DNA of 7,535 bases from Mariniphaga sp. (GCA_013203525.1 JABMQB010000561.1:1-7535), one strand, 5' to 3'. Shown: positions 1-5,825, numbered from the stretch's first letter. The notes: generated by a model from the sequence alone, not told the origin. Numbers and translations are program-made.

Positions 1-792
1 ACCTCCGTAACCAGTTCCGGGATAGATAAATTTATCTCCTATCCTGGTATCGGAACCTATCCCTTTTCTTACAAAATTAACATCAGCCCCAACAATTTCG
101 CAGAGGTTTGCAATATCATTCATAAAGCTGATTTTTGTTGCTAACATCGAGTTGGCGGTATATTTTGTCATTTCCGAAGAAATAATATCCATAAATATGA
201 TTGGATGGCCATTTAAAAGGAAAGGCTTATATAATCGTTTCATTACTTTTCGAGCACGCTCCGATTCGGTTCCAACAACAATTCTGTCAGGTTTTAAAAA
301 GTCGCCAACTGCGCTTCCTTCTTTTAAAAATTCTGGATTGGAAGCCACGTCAAACATTATATTTTCGCCTCTTTTATCGAGTTCTTCCTGAACAGCATTT
401 TTTACTTTTACCGAGGTGCCCACCGGAACCGTACTTTTAGTTACGACAACGGTATAACGATTAATATATTTGCCTATTTCACGGGCTACACTAAGAACAT
501 ATTTAAGGTCGGCGCTGCCATCTTCATCAGGTGGTGTACCAACTGCGATAAATATAGCTTCAGCACCTTCGAGGCTATTTTTCAGGTTGGTGGTAAACGA
601 GAGCCTTTTTTTCTCTATATTTCTTTTGTAAATATCCATTAATCCAGGCTCATAAATTGGGATATGCCCTTTATTTAATTGATCCACTTTTTGCTTGTCG
701 ATATCTACACAAATAACATTTATCCCGGTTTCAGCAAAACAAGTTCCTGAAACCAAACCCACGTATCCGGTACCTATAACTGATATTTTCAT
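1..792 (-). CDS. ugd: UDP-glucose 6-dehydrogenase, N-terminal part (cut by window edge)
   Basis: Catalyses the NAD-dependent two-step oxidation of UDP-glucose to UDP-glucuronate in the cytosol, feeding capsule, exopolysaccharide or LPS sugar synthesis. The reading frame is open for 264 codons from an ATG at 792-790 to the window edge; the family is usually about 440 residues. Visible motifs are the Rossmann loop GTGYVG (residues 7-12), the acidic end of the second beta strand (VDID, 28-31), TKSTVPVGT (118-126), SNPEFLKEG (151-159) and the EMTKYTANSMLATK segment (207-220), whose K210 and N214 match the conserved catalytic Lys and Asn. The last codons read GTGYGG (259-264), so the catalytic Cys of the GYGGSCFPKD motif would be residue 266, just outside the window. 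It is divergent from the HU/SPOR gene. GDP-mannose or UDP-ManNAc dehydrogenases are related, but the motif wording fits UDP-glucose dehydrogenase best. Confidence 0.93.
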   Translation of the reverse strand, partial: MKISVIGTGYVGLVSGTCFAETGINVICVDIDKQKVDQLNKGHIPIYEPGLMDIYKRNIEKKRLSFTTNLKNSLEGAEAIFIAVGTPPDEDGSADLKYVLSVAREIGKYINRYTVVVTKSTVPVGTSVKVKNAVQEELDKRGENIMFDVASNPEFLKEGSAVGDFLKPDRIVVGTESERARKVMKRLYKPFLLNGHPIIFMDIISSEMTKYTANSMLATKISFMNDIANLCEIVGADVNFVRKGIGSDTRIGDKFIYPGTGYGG

Positions 793-854
793 ATGTTTTT
801 GCTTTTTGGGAAGCGATTCATTTTTCAAAAAAATTTGTCAGTAATTTTCCTTTT

Positions 855-862
855 CAAAAATA
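855..862 (-). promoter_or_regulatory. Possible -7 box of the ugd promoter
   Basis: Read on the minus strand this is TATTTTTG, matching the Bacteroidota -7 consensus TAnnTTTG. It would give a leader of roughly 50-60 nt before the ugd ATG at 792. No convincing TTTG-type -33 element lies at the usual spacing, and the region is very AT-rich, so a chance match is possible. Confidence 0.35.
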
Positions 863-988
863 ATAGAAATTTAATTGCTATTAGCTAAAGGTACAAACTC
901 AATTTTAAATAAATTGCAACATTGTTTAATTTGTATTTAACGAGGAAATGTTAATTAACCTTGCGGTTCCAGATAATTTTTATTCTTT

Positions 989-996
989 TACCTTTG
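989..996 (+). promoter_or_regulatory. Probable -7 box of the HU/SPOR gene
   Basis: TACCTTTG is an exact match to the Bacteroidota -7 consensus TAnnTTTG. It places the transcription start near 1000-1005 and leaves a leader of about 25-30 nt before the GTG start at 1029. The nearest TTG upstream (961-963) is 25 bp away, longer than usual, so the -33 element is weak or absent. Confidence 0.55.
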
Positions 997-1028
997 TATT
1001 GTATAGTTAATTTTAGTTTTAATAAAAA

Positions 1029-1997
1029 GTGGATATCAGTAAATATATTGCAGATCTTTTATATTATAACGATTGTGTCATTATTCCTGGATTAGGTGCA
1101 TTTGTTGCTAGTTATAAATCAGCACAAATTGATGATAACCAGAAAACACTTCATCCTCCCTCAAAAGATATTACATTTAATTTTCAACTTAAAAATAACG
1201 ATAAAGTTTTAGTAGATTATATCGCAGAACAGGAAAGTATTTCTTCATTTGATGCTATAAAAAAAGTAGAGGAATTCAGAGAGGCTATTCAATATCGGCT
1301 TGAAAAGGGTGAAGAGATTGTATTTGAAGGACTGGGAACGCTAAAATTAGATGATGAAAATAAACCACATTTTTCACCTTATCCTGATAATAACTTTTTG
1401 TTGGATTCATATGGTTTAGGTTCTGTTTCCTTAAATCCCGAAAAGAGTGTACAAAAAGGTAATGTGGTTGTTTCGTTTACAAAAGAACCCAGGGAAAAAA
1501 GTAAAACCTGGTTATTGTTTTTATTTATTCCTGTGGCGGCTATTGCGGTTTTTCTTTATCTGAATATTTTTACAAATAAAGATGAGCCCAATAAACCAAA
1601 ATCTGAATCAAGTGAAGAATTAATTGATTCAACAAATAATAATGAATTGCTTACTGATATAGATTCTTCTAAAATTCAGAGTTCACCATCTAACACAATT
1701 ATAAGTGATACAATTGTTCCGGCTATTGATGAACAGGTAATTGAAGAACCAATTCAGGCTCCTGAAATTAATTATTATTTAATAGGTGGAAGTTTTACAG
1801 AACAGGAAAATGCAGATAAGTTTTTTGCGCAGGTTGAACAATTTGGTTATAAACCTATTCATCTTGGGAAACAAGGAAGATTTTTTACGGTTGCTATAGG
1901 TGGTTATTCAACGTTGGATAAAGCCAATGCAGATAGAAATAGTTATTTAGACAGGAAACCGGATTCAGGAGTGTATATTTTGAAAGTGGATAATTAG
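1029..1997 (+). CDS. HU-like (CCDC81-type) DNA-binding / transmembrane / SPOR-domain protein
   Basis: A 322-residue protein of a type common in Bacteroidota. Residues 1-135 resemble the paired bacterial CCDC81-type HU domains: the N-terminal MDISKYIADLLYYNDCVIIPGLG stretch (1-23), continuing through GAFV, and EEIVFEGLGTLK (95-106), which is typical of HU-fold proteins. A single hydrophobic segment lies at about 161-181 after a basic patch (REKSK, 155-159), then an acidic, Ser/Asn-rich linker (184-245). A SPOR domain follows at about 247-320 (YYLIGGSFTEQENADKFFAQ at 249-268, then FFTVAIGGYS), a fold that binds septal peptidoglycan stripped of peptides. The expected topology is N-terminus in the cytoplasm and SPOR in the periplasm. 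The start is GTG at 1029: an in-frame TAA at 1023 rules out anything longer, and no early ATG exists. Its tail overlaps the convergent nucleotide hydrolase gene by 4 bp. The domain reading is confident; the cellular role is inferred. Confidence 0.88.
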   Translation: MDISKYIADLLYYNDCVIIPGLGAFVASYKSAQIDDNQKTLHPPSKDITFNFQLKNNDKVLVDYIAEQESISSFDAIKKVEEFREAIQYRLEKGEEIVFEGLGTLKLDDENKPHFSPYPDNNFLLDSYGLGSVSLNPEKSVQKGNVVVSFTKEPREKSKTWLLFLFIPVAAIAVFLYLNIFTNKDEPNKPKSESSEELIDSTNNNELLTDIDSSKIQSSPSNTIISDTIVPAIDEQVIEEPIQAPEINYYLIGGSFTEQENADKFFAQVEQFGYKPIHLGKQGRFFTVAIGGYSTLDKANADRNSYLDRKPDSGVYILKVDN

Positions 1998-2416
1998 ATA
2001 TCCGTGTTCTCAAAATAGATATCCAGTATTTTTTTTGCTTCCGGAAATGCTAAATAGTTAGCAACGCATATTTTTTTATTTCCTGATATCATAGCTGAAA
2101 GTTTTTTCCCTTCCTTAGGTCGGTACAGGCAAAGTACTGGTTTATTATTATCAACAGCACGTCCTATTTCATACCCTACACCCATTGAAATGGTTGTTAC
2201 TTCTGCAACTATTACGTCGGCAGCTAAAAGCCATTCCATATCACGGTCGTGGATAAAATGGTCGGTTGGTCCATCGTCGCCCATTGCCGAAAGTGTTTTA
2301 TCTCCAATGTGTTCGGTTAATACTTCTCCAAAATTTTTCAGGTAATCAATAATTTGGTAATAGAGTTCAGCATCCTCCCTGCCTCCCCGAATTGATCCGG
2401 CAAAATATATCTTCAT
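1994..2416 (-). CDS. DNPH1/RCL-like 2'-deoxynucleoside 5'-phosphate N-hydrolase
   Basis: A 140-residue protein of the nucleoside 2-deoxyribosyltransferase superfamily. It closely resembles animal DNPH1 (RCL), which cleaves the N-glycosidic bond of deoxynucleoside 5'-monophosphates to give free base and deoxyribose 5-phosphate and acts in nucleotide-pool clean-up. Shared landmarks, in order, are KIYFAGSIRGGRED (2-15), VLTEHIGD (32-39), HDRDMEWLLAADVIVAEVT (56-74), GVGYEIGRAV (79-88) and LCLYRP...LSAMISG (95-112). The residues matching the catalytic set of rat/human RCL are all present: Tyr4, Asp59, Glu83 (the nucleophile) and a phosphate-site Ser107. The length is normal and there is no signal peptide, so it is cytosolic. 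It starts 3 nt after the stop of the upstream repeat protein, so it is the last gene of the minus-strand unit. The family call is strong. Substrate preference (dGMP, hydroxymethyl-dUMP or another) cannot be read from sequence, and a transferase activity is not excluded. Confidence 0.88.
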   Translation of the reverse strand: MKIYFAGSIRGGREDAELYYQIIDYLKNFGEVLTEHIGDKTLSAMGDDGPTDHFIHDRDMEWLLAADVIVAEVTTISMGVGYEIGRAVDNNKPVLCLYRPKEGKKLSAMISGNKKICVANYLAFPEAKKILDIYFENTDI

Positions 2417-2419
2417 GTG

Positions 2420-3298
2420 CTATTCTGTTATGGATGTTAAAAGTATAAAGTATTCATTATAAAAATCATCGTATCGTTTTGAATTTACTTCTTCCACCAA
2501 ATTCTGAACCCGCTGTAAGTTGCCGGTATATAGCCGTTGCAATAAACCAAAACCGGCTGTATATCCGGTTAGATAGAACTTGTCGAGGAATTGAGAAACG
2601 CCAAAATATATCAACACCCCGTGTAATCCAAGGCTAAATAATCCTTCCCCGATTTTGCCTGAATAAAACTGCCCGCCTCCGGGTATAAACAATGAAATGT
2701 TTTTAGCTGTTTTTTTTGAAAGTGTTTTTGGGATATTTTTTTTAGAGAAAAGTTCATCAAATTGCAATTTGAAATATGCCAGTCGAGATGAATCAGAAAT
2801 GTTTAGTTGTAAAAAATCAATTGCTTCTTTTTTCGATGTTTCCCAATTTTTAAGGTCAGAATAACTCAATGCACTTAGAAATTTTATTCTTATTGCTTTT
2901 TCTTTATCAGCTAAGAATTTTTGTAACGATTGTAGTTCAAAAACCGCACGGCCAGGTTCCTGTGCTAAATAATAGGCCAGTGCTTTTTCATATTTAATTA
3001 TAAAAAGCAGGCTATCGGGTTGAGTTGGTAAAAAAATCCGGTTAAGTGTTTTATATGATTTTGGAAAATCTTGTTCTTGTTTAAAACAGGCCGATTTTCT
3101 GATTAATGCCTGGGTTGTTAAAGATTGCTCCGTGCTAAAAAAAGTAACTTTTTCAAGTTCAATCCGGGCATCACGGTATTGTCCGGCAGTTATTAAACTA
3201 TCGGCAACATGAAATATTTTTTCTTTGGAATAGCTTTTAATTAAAAAGATTCCGCAGAGGAATATGCATGTTAAAAAGTATTTTATTGTCCATTTCAT
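2420..3298 (-). CDS. Exported alpha-helical-repeat protein with C-terminal membrane-hairpin domain (paralogue 2)
   Basis: No function recognised. With the ATG at 3298 the product is 292 residues: an N-terminal hydrophobic segment (about 5-20, signal peptide or anchor), a helical TPR-like region (about 25-185, e.g. ITAGQYRDARIELEKV at 36-51), then a C-terminal domain with PGGGQFYSGKIGEG (206-219), hydrophobic stretches, and LYTGNLQRV near 257-264. The PGxGQxYxGK motif is typical of Bacteroidota membrane proteins such as the DUF5683 type. The layout matches the next gene upstream, so the two are tandem paralogues. The frame is open to 3454, but residues before 3313 look uncoded and the 3298 ATG begins a good signal-peptide n-region (MKWTIKYF). 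No ATG occurs later in the N-terminal half, so a 62-nt overlap with the upstream gene is forced; 3313 (MKNLTMKW) is the alternative start. The downstream gene begins 3 nt after the stop. Confidence 0.8.
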   Translation of the reverse strand: MKWTIKYFLTCIFLCGIFLIKSYSKEKIFHVADSLITAGQYRDARIELEKVTFFSTEQSLTTQALIRKSACFKQEQDFPKSYKTLNRIFLPTQPDSLLFIIKYEKALAYYLAQEPGRAVFELQSLQKFLADKEKAIRIKFLSALSYSDLKNWETSKKEAIDFLQLNISDSSRLAYFKLQFDELFSKKNIPKTLSKKTAKNISLFIPGGGQFYSGKIGEGLFSLGLHGVLIYFGVSQFLDKFYLTGYTAGFGLLQRLYTGNLQRVQNLVEEVNSKRYDDFYNEYFILLTSITE

Positions 3299-4094
3299 GG
3301 TTAAATTCTTCATTGGCAAGTTTAACAGTAAAAACTGTTCCGTATATATTTCCGATATAAAGTACTGCGAACAGCGAACCAAATAAAATTGTTTTTGCAT
3401 GTTTAAGTCCCAGTTTCCGATGATTTTCGTATGCCGTTGCTCCGGTTGCAGCAACTATCAGGAATGTTGAAATTCCTTCGCCGGTTTTACCTGCATATAT
3501 TTTCCCTGCTCCCGGAATTATTGCAGACATTAATCCCCCAACAAACATTGATTTATTGCGATGATTATCGATTTCGAAATCGTAACTATTTAGTTTTTCT
3601 TTTTCAACATTAAACGAAAAATCGGATGAGGATTCAATACTTTTAAAATAATTTTTGAATTTTTTGGTGTCGCGGGCAAGTAGAGCATTTCCTGTCAGCT
3701 CAAAATTTTTGAGATTTGTTAAATATCTATTGGTATTCAGTCTTTGTAATATATAATCTGAAAATTTTATTTGTCCAAGGTGGGAATAATTATATGCGGC
3801 AAAAAACCGGCTTTTAACAAAAAACGTTGAATTTGACGACACCTGTAAAAGCGAAGATGCAGACAGGTTAAGATTCTTCACTGAATATTGACTCCATCCC
3901 TTAAAATAATGTAATGAGTCGGAAATTGGCAAAGAGTACTCGTTATCAAAGTGGCTGTTTATATAATAAATGGCATCTTCATATTCTTCCTGGTTTATTA
4001 AATGCTGAATAAATTTCAATTCCTGGCTTAATGAATATTGGGCCGAAATATTAATGGAAATAAAAGCTAATAATATGGCGATAATTAGTTTCAT
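3237..4094 (-). CDS. Exported alpha-helical-repeat protein with C-terminal membrane-hairpin domain (paralogue 1)
   Basis: No function recognised. The product is 285 residues: signal peptide 1-18 (cleavage likely at ISA|Q), then a helical, TPR-like region (about 22-150) containing INQEEYEDAIYYINSHF (33-49) and RFFAAYNYSHLGQIKFSDYI (96-115). The C-terminal domain (about 182-285) carries PGAGKIYAGKTGEG (194-207), hydrophobic segments at about 208-222 and 236-258, and a conserved-looking end (DNKILFNMHIPLRNLFN). The motif order and the LYIGN...VKLAN segment align with LYTGN...VEEVN in the next gene, showing the two are paralogues. The ATG overlaps the stop of the yidD-like gene as ATGA, indicating translational coupling. 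The last 20 codons overlap the signal-peptide codons of the next gene in another frame. The protein is probably periplasmic or inner-membrane, with the C-terminal hairpin in the membrane; this is inferred. Confidence 0.82.
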   Translation of the reverse strand: MKLIIAILLAFISINISAQYSLSQELKFIQHLINQEEYEDAIYYINSHFDNEYSLPISDSLHYFKGWSQYSVKNLNLSASSLLQVSSNSTFFVKSRFFAAYNYSHLGQIKFSDYILQRLNTNRYLTNLKNFELTGNALLARDTKKFKNYFKSIESSSDFSFNVEKEKLNSYDFEIDNHRNKSMFVGGLMSAIIPGAGKIYAGKTGEGISTFLIVAATGATAYENHRKLGLKHAKTILFGSLFAVLYIGNIYGTVFTVKLANEEFNHEMDNKILFNMHIPLRNLFN

Positions 4095-4546
4095 TCTTTA
4101 ATTTGGTAGAATGTGACAGGATCGGCAACTTTGTTGTTTTTAATACGAATTGGATGGATTCCGGTTGCTGCAATACGGTTACAACGCATAACACGGTCGG
4201 CCGATAAAAAAATACCTTTTAACAAGCCATACTCTGTAATTGATTGTTTACTGAATTCTGAACAGGATGGATGATACAGGCAATTAGCCGAAAATTGCGG
4301 AGAAAGTGCATTCTGATAAAAAAACAGAAGTCCTCCAAATGCAACATTTACCGGATTATATTTCTTAATAGCCGGAGTGTTTTCAGAATAAATAAAAGGG
4401 CGTGTGCTTTTTTGATTTGGAATTTGACTTATCCTGATTTTCTCAATCATTTGAATGTCTGATTCCAGTTTGTTCTGAGAATAGGAATATAGCCCTAAAA
4501 ATATCATCAATATTAGCAATACTGATTTATTGAGTAACAATTGCAT
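4091..4546 (-). CDS. yidD: YidD-family protein with signal peptide (membrane protein insertion efficiency factor family)
   Basis: A 151-residue protein whose residues 67-130 match YidD, a small membrane-associated protein that aids YidC/Sec-dependent insertion of inner-membrane proteins in E. coli. Visible family features are LLFFYQNALSPQF (73-85), NCLYHPSCSEFSKQSITEYG (88-107), LLKGIFLSADRVMRCNR (108-124) and a later DPV. Cysteines 89, 95 and 122 sit at the same spacing as the three cysteines of E. coli YidD. Unusually, an N-terminal signal peptide or anchor (about 1-23, cut near SYS|Q) and a 40-residue linker precede the domain, whereas classical YidD is about 70-90 residues and not exported. 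The gene is not beside rpmH, rnpA or yidC; it sits among exported proteins. It overlaps the LolA-like gene by 20 nt and the next gene by 4 nt. Family membership is sure; a role as an insertion factor on the periplasmic side is doubtful and untested. Confidence 0.88.
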   Translation of the reverse strand: MQLLLNKSVLLILMIFLGLYSYSQNKLESDIQMIEKIRISQIPNQKSTRPFIYSENTPAIKKYNPVNVAFGGLLFFYQNALSPQFSANCLYHPSCSEFSKQSITEYGLLKGIFLSADRVMRCNRIAATGIHPIRIKNNKVADPVTFYQIKE

Positions 4547-5234
4547 TTTCAGGAATTTTAAAATTAAAGAAAGCAGAATTTGGAATTGCTGAAACTTTCA
4601 GAGAAGACCAGGTGTTACGTTGAATAACTGAGTCGCCGCCCGAAATATATGATATCTGTGTAACTTTCATTGGCATTGTAAAGTTACTGAATATCTCATA
4701 ATTATAGTAGTATATTTTTCTGATGATGTTGTCATTAATATTAAAATAGGCTGCATAAACAGGCAATCCATTTTCAAAAACTAATTCAACTTTCGAAATA
4801 ACATTCATTCCAATTGGTGCAGTCCATGTAACAACCTGGTAATTGCCATCCATTCGGGTATCGGCAACTTTGAATCCTTCATCTGACAATCCGAGGTCAT
4901 AAAAATTATTAGAGAGAAAATAATAAATCAATTCATTTTCGCTACTGTAAAATTGGCTTTGTTTTAATGCAATCTTATTTTCATCAGGATAATAAATTTT
5001 TACTTCTCCCAGGCGGTTTGAAATTTTAATATGATTTTTTGGGAGCAAACCATGGACAACCAGAGTTCCCGTTTCAACATCAAAAAAATAGTCTGATTCA
5101 GCGGTCAATAAATTTCTTTTTTGGTATGTTTCATTTTTTAGATGAGCACTGATATAATTTTTACTTACCTGAGCAGAAATGAATTCAGGATAGAATAGTG
5201 AGATTATAAATAGAAGCCTCAGTAATATTTTCAT
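4527..5234 (-). CDS. Exported LolA-like beta-rich protein
   Basis: A 235-residue protein starting at the ATG at 5234. Its signal peptide is textbook: basic n-region MKILLR, a hydrophobic core to residue 14, and cleavage near ISA|Q at 21/22. The mature part is rich in alternating beta strands with no membrane segment. It resembles the half-barrel LolA/LolB-type lipoprotein carriers: short strands such as GTLVVHGLL and GEVKIYYPDENKIAL, a middle section ending in GNYQVVTWTAP, and a C-terminal FFNFKIPENAIV that resembles the end of LolA-family proteins. The fold call is pattern-based and moderate; lipoprotein transport is not shown. The frame opens earlier at 5261, but that ATG lies in the loop of a terminator-like hairpin and would put acidic and polar residues before the signal peptide. 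The hairpin ends 9 nt before the 5234 ATG. The 3' end overlaps yidD by 20 nt, so the two are co-transcribed. Confidence 0.72.
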   Translation of the reverse strand: MKILLRLLFIISLFYPEFISAQVSKNYISAHLKNETYQKRNLLTAESDYFFDVETGTLVVHGLLPKNHIKISNRLGEVKIYYPDENKIALKQSQFYSSENELIYYFLSNNFYDLGLSDEGFKVADTRMDGNYQVVTWTAPIGMNVISKVELVFENGLPVYAAYFNINDNIIRKIYYYNYEIFSNFTMPMKVTQISYISGGDSVIQRNTWSSLKVSAIPNSAFFNFKIPENAIVTQ

Positions 5235-5243
5235 AATAATAAA

Positions 5244-5281
5244 AAAGCTGCTAAAATCCATTTATAAATTTTAGCAGCTTT
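5244..5281 (-). terminator. Strong hairpin with U-run after the TM2 gene, abutting the next start codon
   Basis: Perfect 14-bp inverted repeat (AAAGCTGCTAAAAT at 5244-5257 with its complement at 5268-5281) and a 10-nt loop. On the minus strand the stem ends in a run of six U, giving the form of an intrinsic terminator for the TM2-domain gene, whose stop is 18 nt earlier. The U-run is followed at once by the ATG at 5234, so the hairpin also forms the leader of the LolA-like gene. It may be a partial terminator that lowers expression of the downstream five genes. Confidence 0.75.
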
Positions 5282-5299
5282 GCTTTTTACACATTCAGT

Positions 5300-5713
5300 T
5301 TACCACATAAAAAACCTGGGATTGTCGATATATGGGCTAATATCATCGAAATTGACCGCTAATATAATGAGGTCAACCAATGGTACTAATCCAAAGATAC
5401 CACCACAGGTAAGTATATAAGCAATACCTGTTAACGGTTCGGTTCCCAGATAAAACCTGTGAACTCCCAGTGGTCCGACAAAAATGTCCAACAAAATTGC
5501 GATTAAAGGATCTTTATCGTAAGCATTGGCAGGAGAACTAAAATCTGCTACTCCTGGCATAGTTGCTGTTCCCATATCGGTAATAGAAATGGTTTGAGCA
5601 GTTGCAAAAATTTGATCCAGTGCATTGTCATCGACTTGATAGTTCCCGGCATTTACAGAGGTAAAAGTTACTGTAAGTAAAGCAATAATTGAAAGTTGAA
5701 TAAAACGTTTCAC
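5300..5713 (-). CDS. Exported TM2-domain protein
   Basis: A 137-residue protein using a GTG start at 5713. It has a signal peptide (basic VKRF, hydrophobic core to about residue 20, cleavage near VNA|G at 22/23), a polar 45-residue segment, and a TM2 domain at about 68-121. That domain has the family signature: KDPLIAILL (first membrane helix), GPLGVHRFYLG turn (80-90), a glycine-rich middle, and LVPLVDLIILAV with the usual Asp (114) in the second helix. TM2 proteins are small two-helix membrane proteins of unclear role. The frame stays open to an ATG at 5782, but the excellent promoter at 5741-5770 lies inside that extension and the extra residues are not signal-peptide-like, so GTG 5713 is preferred. 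It is the first gene of the minus-strand cluster, separated from the next by 65 bp with a hairpin. The TM2 call is firm; its job is unknown. Confidence 0.87.
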   Translation of the reverse strand: MKRFIQLSIIALLTVTFTSVNAGNYQVDDNALDQIFATAQTISITDMGTATMPGVADFSSPANAYDKDPLIAILLDIFVGPLGVHRFYLGTEPLTGIAYILTCGGIFGLVPLVDLIILAVNFDDISPYIDNPRFFMW

Positions 5714-5740
5714 AATAATTTTGTTAAAGTTTATGTTTAT

Positions 5741-5770
5741 CAAAGTTAAAAACAGATTTTTAATAGCAAA
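5741..5770 (-). promoter_or_regulatory. Promoter of the TM2 gene (Bacteroidota -33/-7 type)
   Basis: On the minus strand TTTG (5770-5767), an 18-bp spacer, and TAACTTTG (5748-5741) match the Bacteroidota primary-sigma pattern TTTG-N(17-21)-TAnnTTTG. Transcription would begin near 5735, leaving about 20 nt before the GTG start at 5713. This is the best promoter in the window and sets the start of the six-gene minus-strand cluster. Confidence 0.75.
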
Positions 5771-5794
5771 AATAAATACCAAATAATTTTTAAT

Positions 5795-5825
5795 AAAAAA
5801 AAGACCTGCCGAAGCAAGCCCTTTT
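5795..5825 (-). terminator. Intrinsic terminator with UUCG tetraloop, no known gene upstream
   Basis: Minus-strand RNA forms a 12-bp stem (arms 5814-5825 and 5798-5809) closed by a C-UUCG-G tetraloop (5810-5813) and ending in a run of eight U (5802-5795). Three G-U pairs make the stem work only as minus-strand RNA; the plus-strand copy would have A-C mismatches at the same places. It therefore ends a transcript coming from 5826-6124, where no clear gene is seen. It lies just upstream of the TM2 promoter and would insulate it. Confidence 0.75.

Larger units (their letters stand above)
793..1028. other. Divergent intergenic spacer between ugd and the HU/SPOR gene
   Basis: A 236-bp, strongly AT-rich spacer with no open frame of note on either strand. 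It should hold promoters for both divergent genes; candidate -7 boxes are at 855-862 (minus) and 989-996 (plus). No strong inverted repeat or RNA-like structure was seen. Confidence 0.7.

Noticed and set aside
152..440. Two overlapping plus-strand 79-codon open frames
   Set aside because: They lie antisense within the ugd coding region, which has an unbroken frame with all family motifs. Their products have no recognisable features.
3239..3298. Lipoprotein signal for the second repeat protein because of Cys11 and Cys15
   Set aside because: The residues before each Cys (FLT-C, FL-C) do not fit the lipobox, and the cysteines lie inside the hydrophobic core.
3299..3454. Longer N-terminus for the second repeat protein (ATG at 3454)
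   Set aside because: It would overlap the upstream gene by more than 200 nt and adds residues without a signal-peptide or domain pattern. The ATG at 3298 begins a good signal sequence.
3431..3613. Plus-strand 60-codon frame
   Set aside because: Antisense within the C-terminal domain of the first repeat protein; no motif and no start context.
4271..4462. Plus-strand 63-codon frame
   Set aside because: Antisense to the yidD-like gene, which is clearly coding on the minus strand.
5235..5261. ATG at 5261 as start of the LolA-like protein
   Set aside because: It lies in the loop of the terminator-like hairpin and puts MDFSSFFII before a complete signal peptide that starts at 5234.
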